The notes beneath the pieces are model-generated. The model searched no databases. It saw only the letters and a list, made by a program, of their open reading frames with translations, and was not told where the DNA came from. 64,000 nucleotides of DNA from JBLNBN01 sp050260015. GTDB taxonomy: Bacteria; Bacteroidota; Ignavibacteria; Kapaibacteriales; UBA2268. The DNA lies in contig JBLNBN010000028.1 of assembly GCA_050260015.1 (NCBI GenBank), positions 62,001-126,000 on the forward strand. Reading direction: 5' to 3'. Position numbers and translations under genes: made by a program. Shown one piece after another: positions 63,811 through 64,000 of this stretch (position 1 is the stretch's first letter; the number at the start of each line of letters is the position of its first letter).

Positions 63811-64000
63811 CTAAAGTGCGGTCATGTATTCGTAAACCATCGTGCCTCCAAGGTAACCCGTCCATGCGACCGAAACGGCTGCCAGAGCATAAGTTACTAA
63901 AGCGGTCCTTTTTAGTACGGGGCTGTTCTTTCCCTTCATTTCACCATAAACTCTTAATCCGGCCGTAATTATTATCAGGGAAAGTGTGATAATAGCCAGC
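63811..64000 (-). CDS. Membrane protein, DUF2231-like, C-terminal part
   Basis: The frame is open to the window edge and ends at 63811. The visible 62 residues hold two helices (LAIITLSLIIITAGL and ALAAVSVAWTGYLGG) and the ending GYLGGTMVYEYMTAL, which resembles the DUF2231 C-terminal GGxLVYxxG motif. The N-terminus is outside the window. Function unknown. Confidence 0.5.
   Translation of the reverse strand, partial: LAIITLSLIIITAGLRVYGEMKGKNSPVLKRTALVTYALAAVSVAWTGYLGGTMVYEYMTAL

Overview
The window reads as chromosomal DNA of a Gram-negative member of the Bacteroidota/Chlorobiota side of the FCB group, most likely a Kapabacteria- or Ignavibacteria-like lineage. The signs are: several large secreted proteins with C-terminal modules of the type IX secretion (T9SS) kind, a T9SS plug protein, BamD and KdsB (outer membrane and LPS), an 11-subunit complex I operon without nuoE, nuoF and nuoG, and promoter-like TTTG-N20-TAnnTTTG elements. 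The placement is inferred from gene content only; no rRNA or tRNA gene was found.

Layout. 1-4.1 kb (+): end of an agmatinase, a LolC/E-type permease, a lamin-tail protein and a Gfo/Idh/MocA oxidoreductase. 4.09-4.52 kb: a small GIY-YIG nuclease gene bracketed by inverted palindromic repeats. 4.5-9.6 kb (-): a membrane protein and HydE, then BamD, an outer-membrane protein, the T9SS plug protein (apparent frameshift in a T9 run) and a second, detached NuoC. 9.8-14.2 kb: a histidine-kinase-like ATPase without the usual His, trehalose synthase TreT, a lipoprotein and TypA/BipA. 14.3-17.4 kb: a secreted Asp-box protein bracketed by direct repeats, then a dense nest of palindromic repeats. 17.4-29.7 kb: a double GT2-TPR protein, fatty-acid enzymes, an ABC exporter, small envelope proteins, and a run encoding an ABC-2 permease, GatC, KdsB and an MFS carrier. 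29.7-32.2 kb: two repeat-rich spacers around one ICMT-type methyltransferase. 32.2-41.8 kb: pgk, gap, DUF4175/DUF4159, rsmG, nth, mntP, an unknown basic protein and rpsU. 41.8-47.0 kb: two tandem secreted M12B-like metalloproteases. 47.1-57.9 kb: nuoABCDHIJKLMN. 58.1-64 kb: an exported superoxide dismutase, a Na+/H+ antiporter-like protein, a second Asp-box protein, a lipoprotein rubrerythrin and the end of a DUF2231-like membrane protein.

How it fits together. The genes describe a respiring cell with an LPS outer membrane. It secretes proteases and Asp-box proteins, probably by T9SS, and places oxygen-defence enzymes (SOD, rubrerythrin) outside the cytoplasm. The most unusual structure is a dispersed repeat whose ends read CGYCTCGATACA...CACTCGRCGTCC. 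One inverted pair encloses the GIY-YIG nuclease gene, a second inverted pair is nearly empty (12 bp between the ends), and one copy stands alone. This looks like a minimal nuclease-linked mobile element with non-autonomous, MITE-like derivatives.
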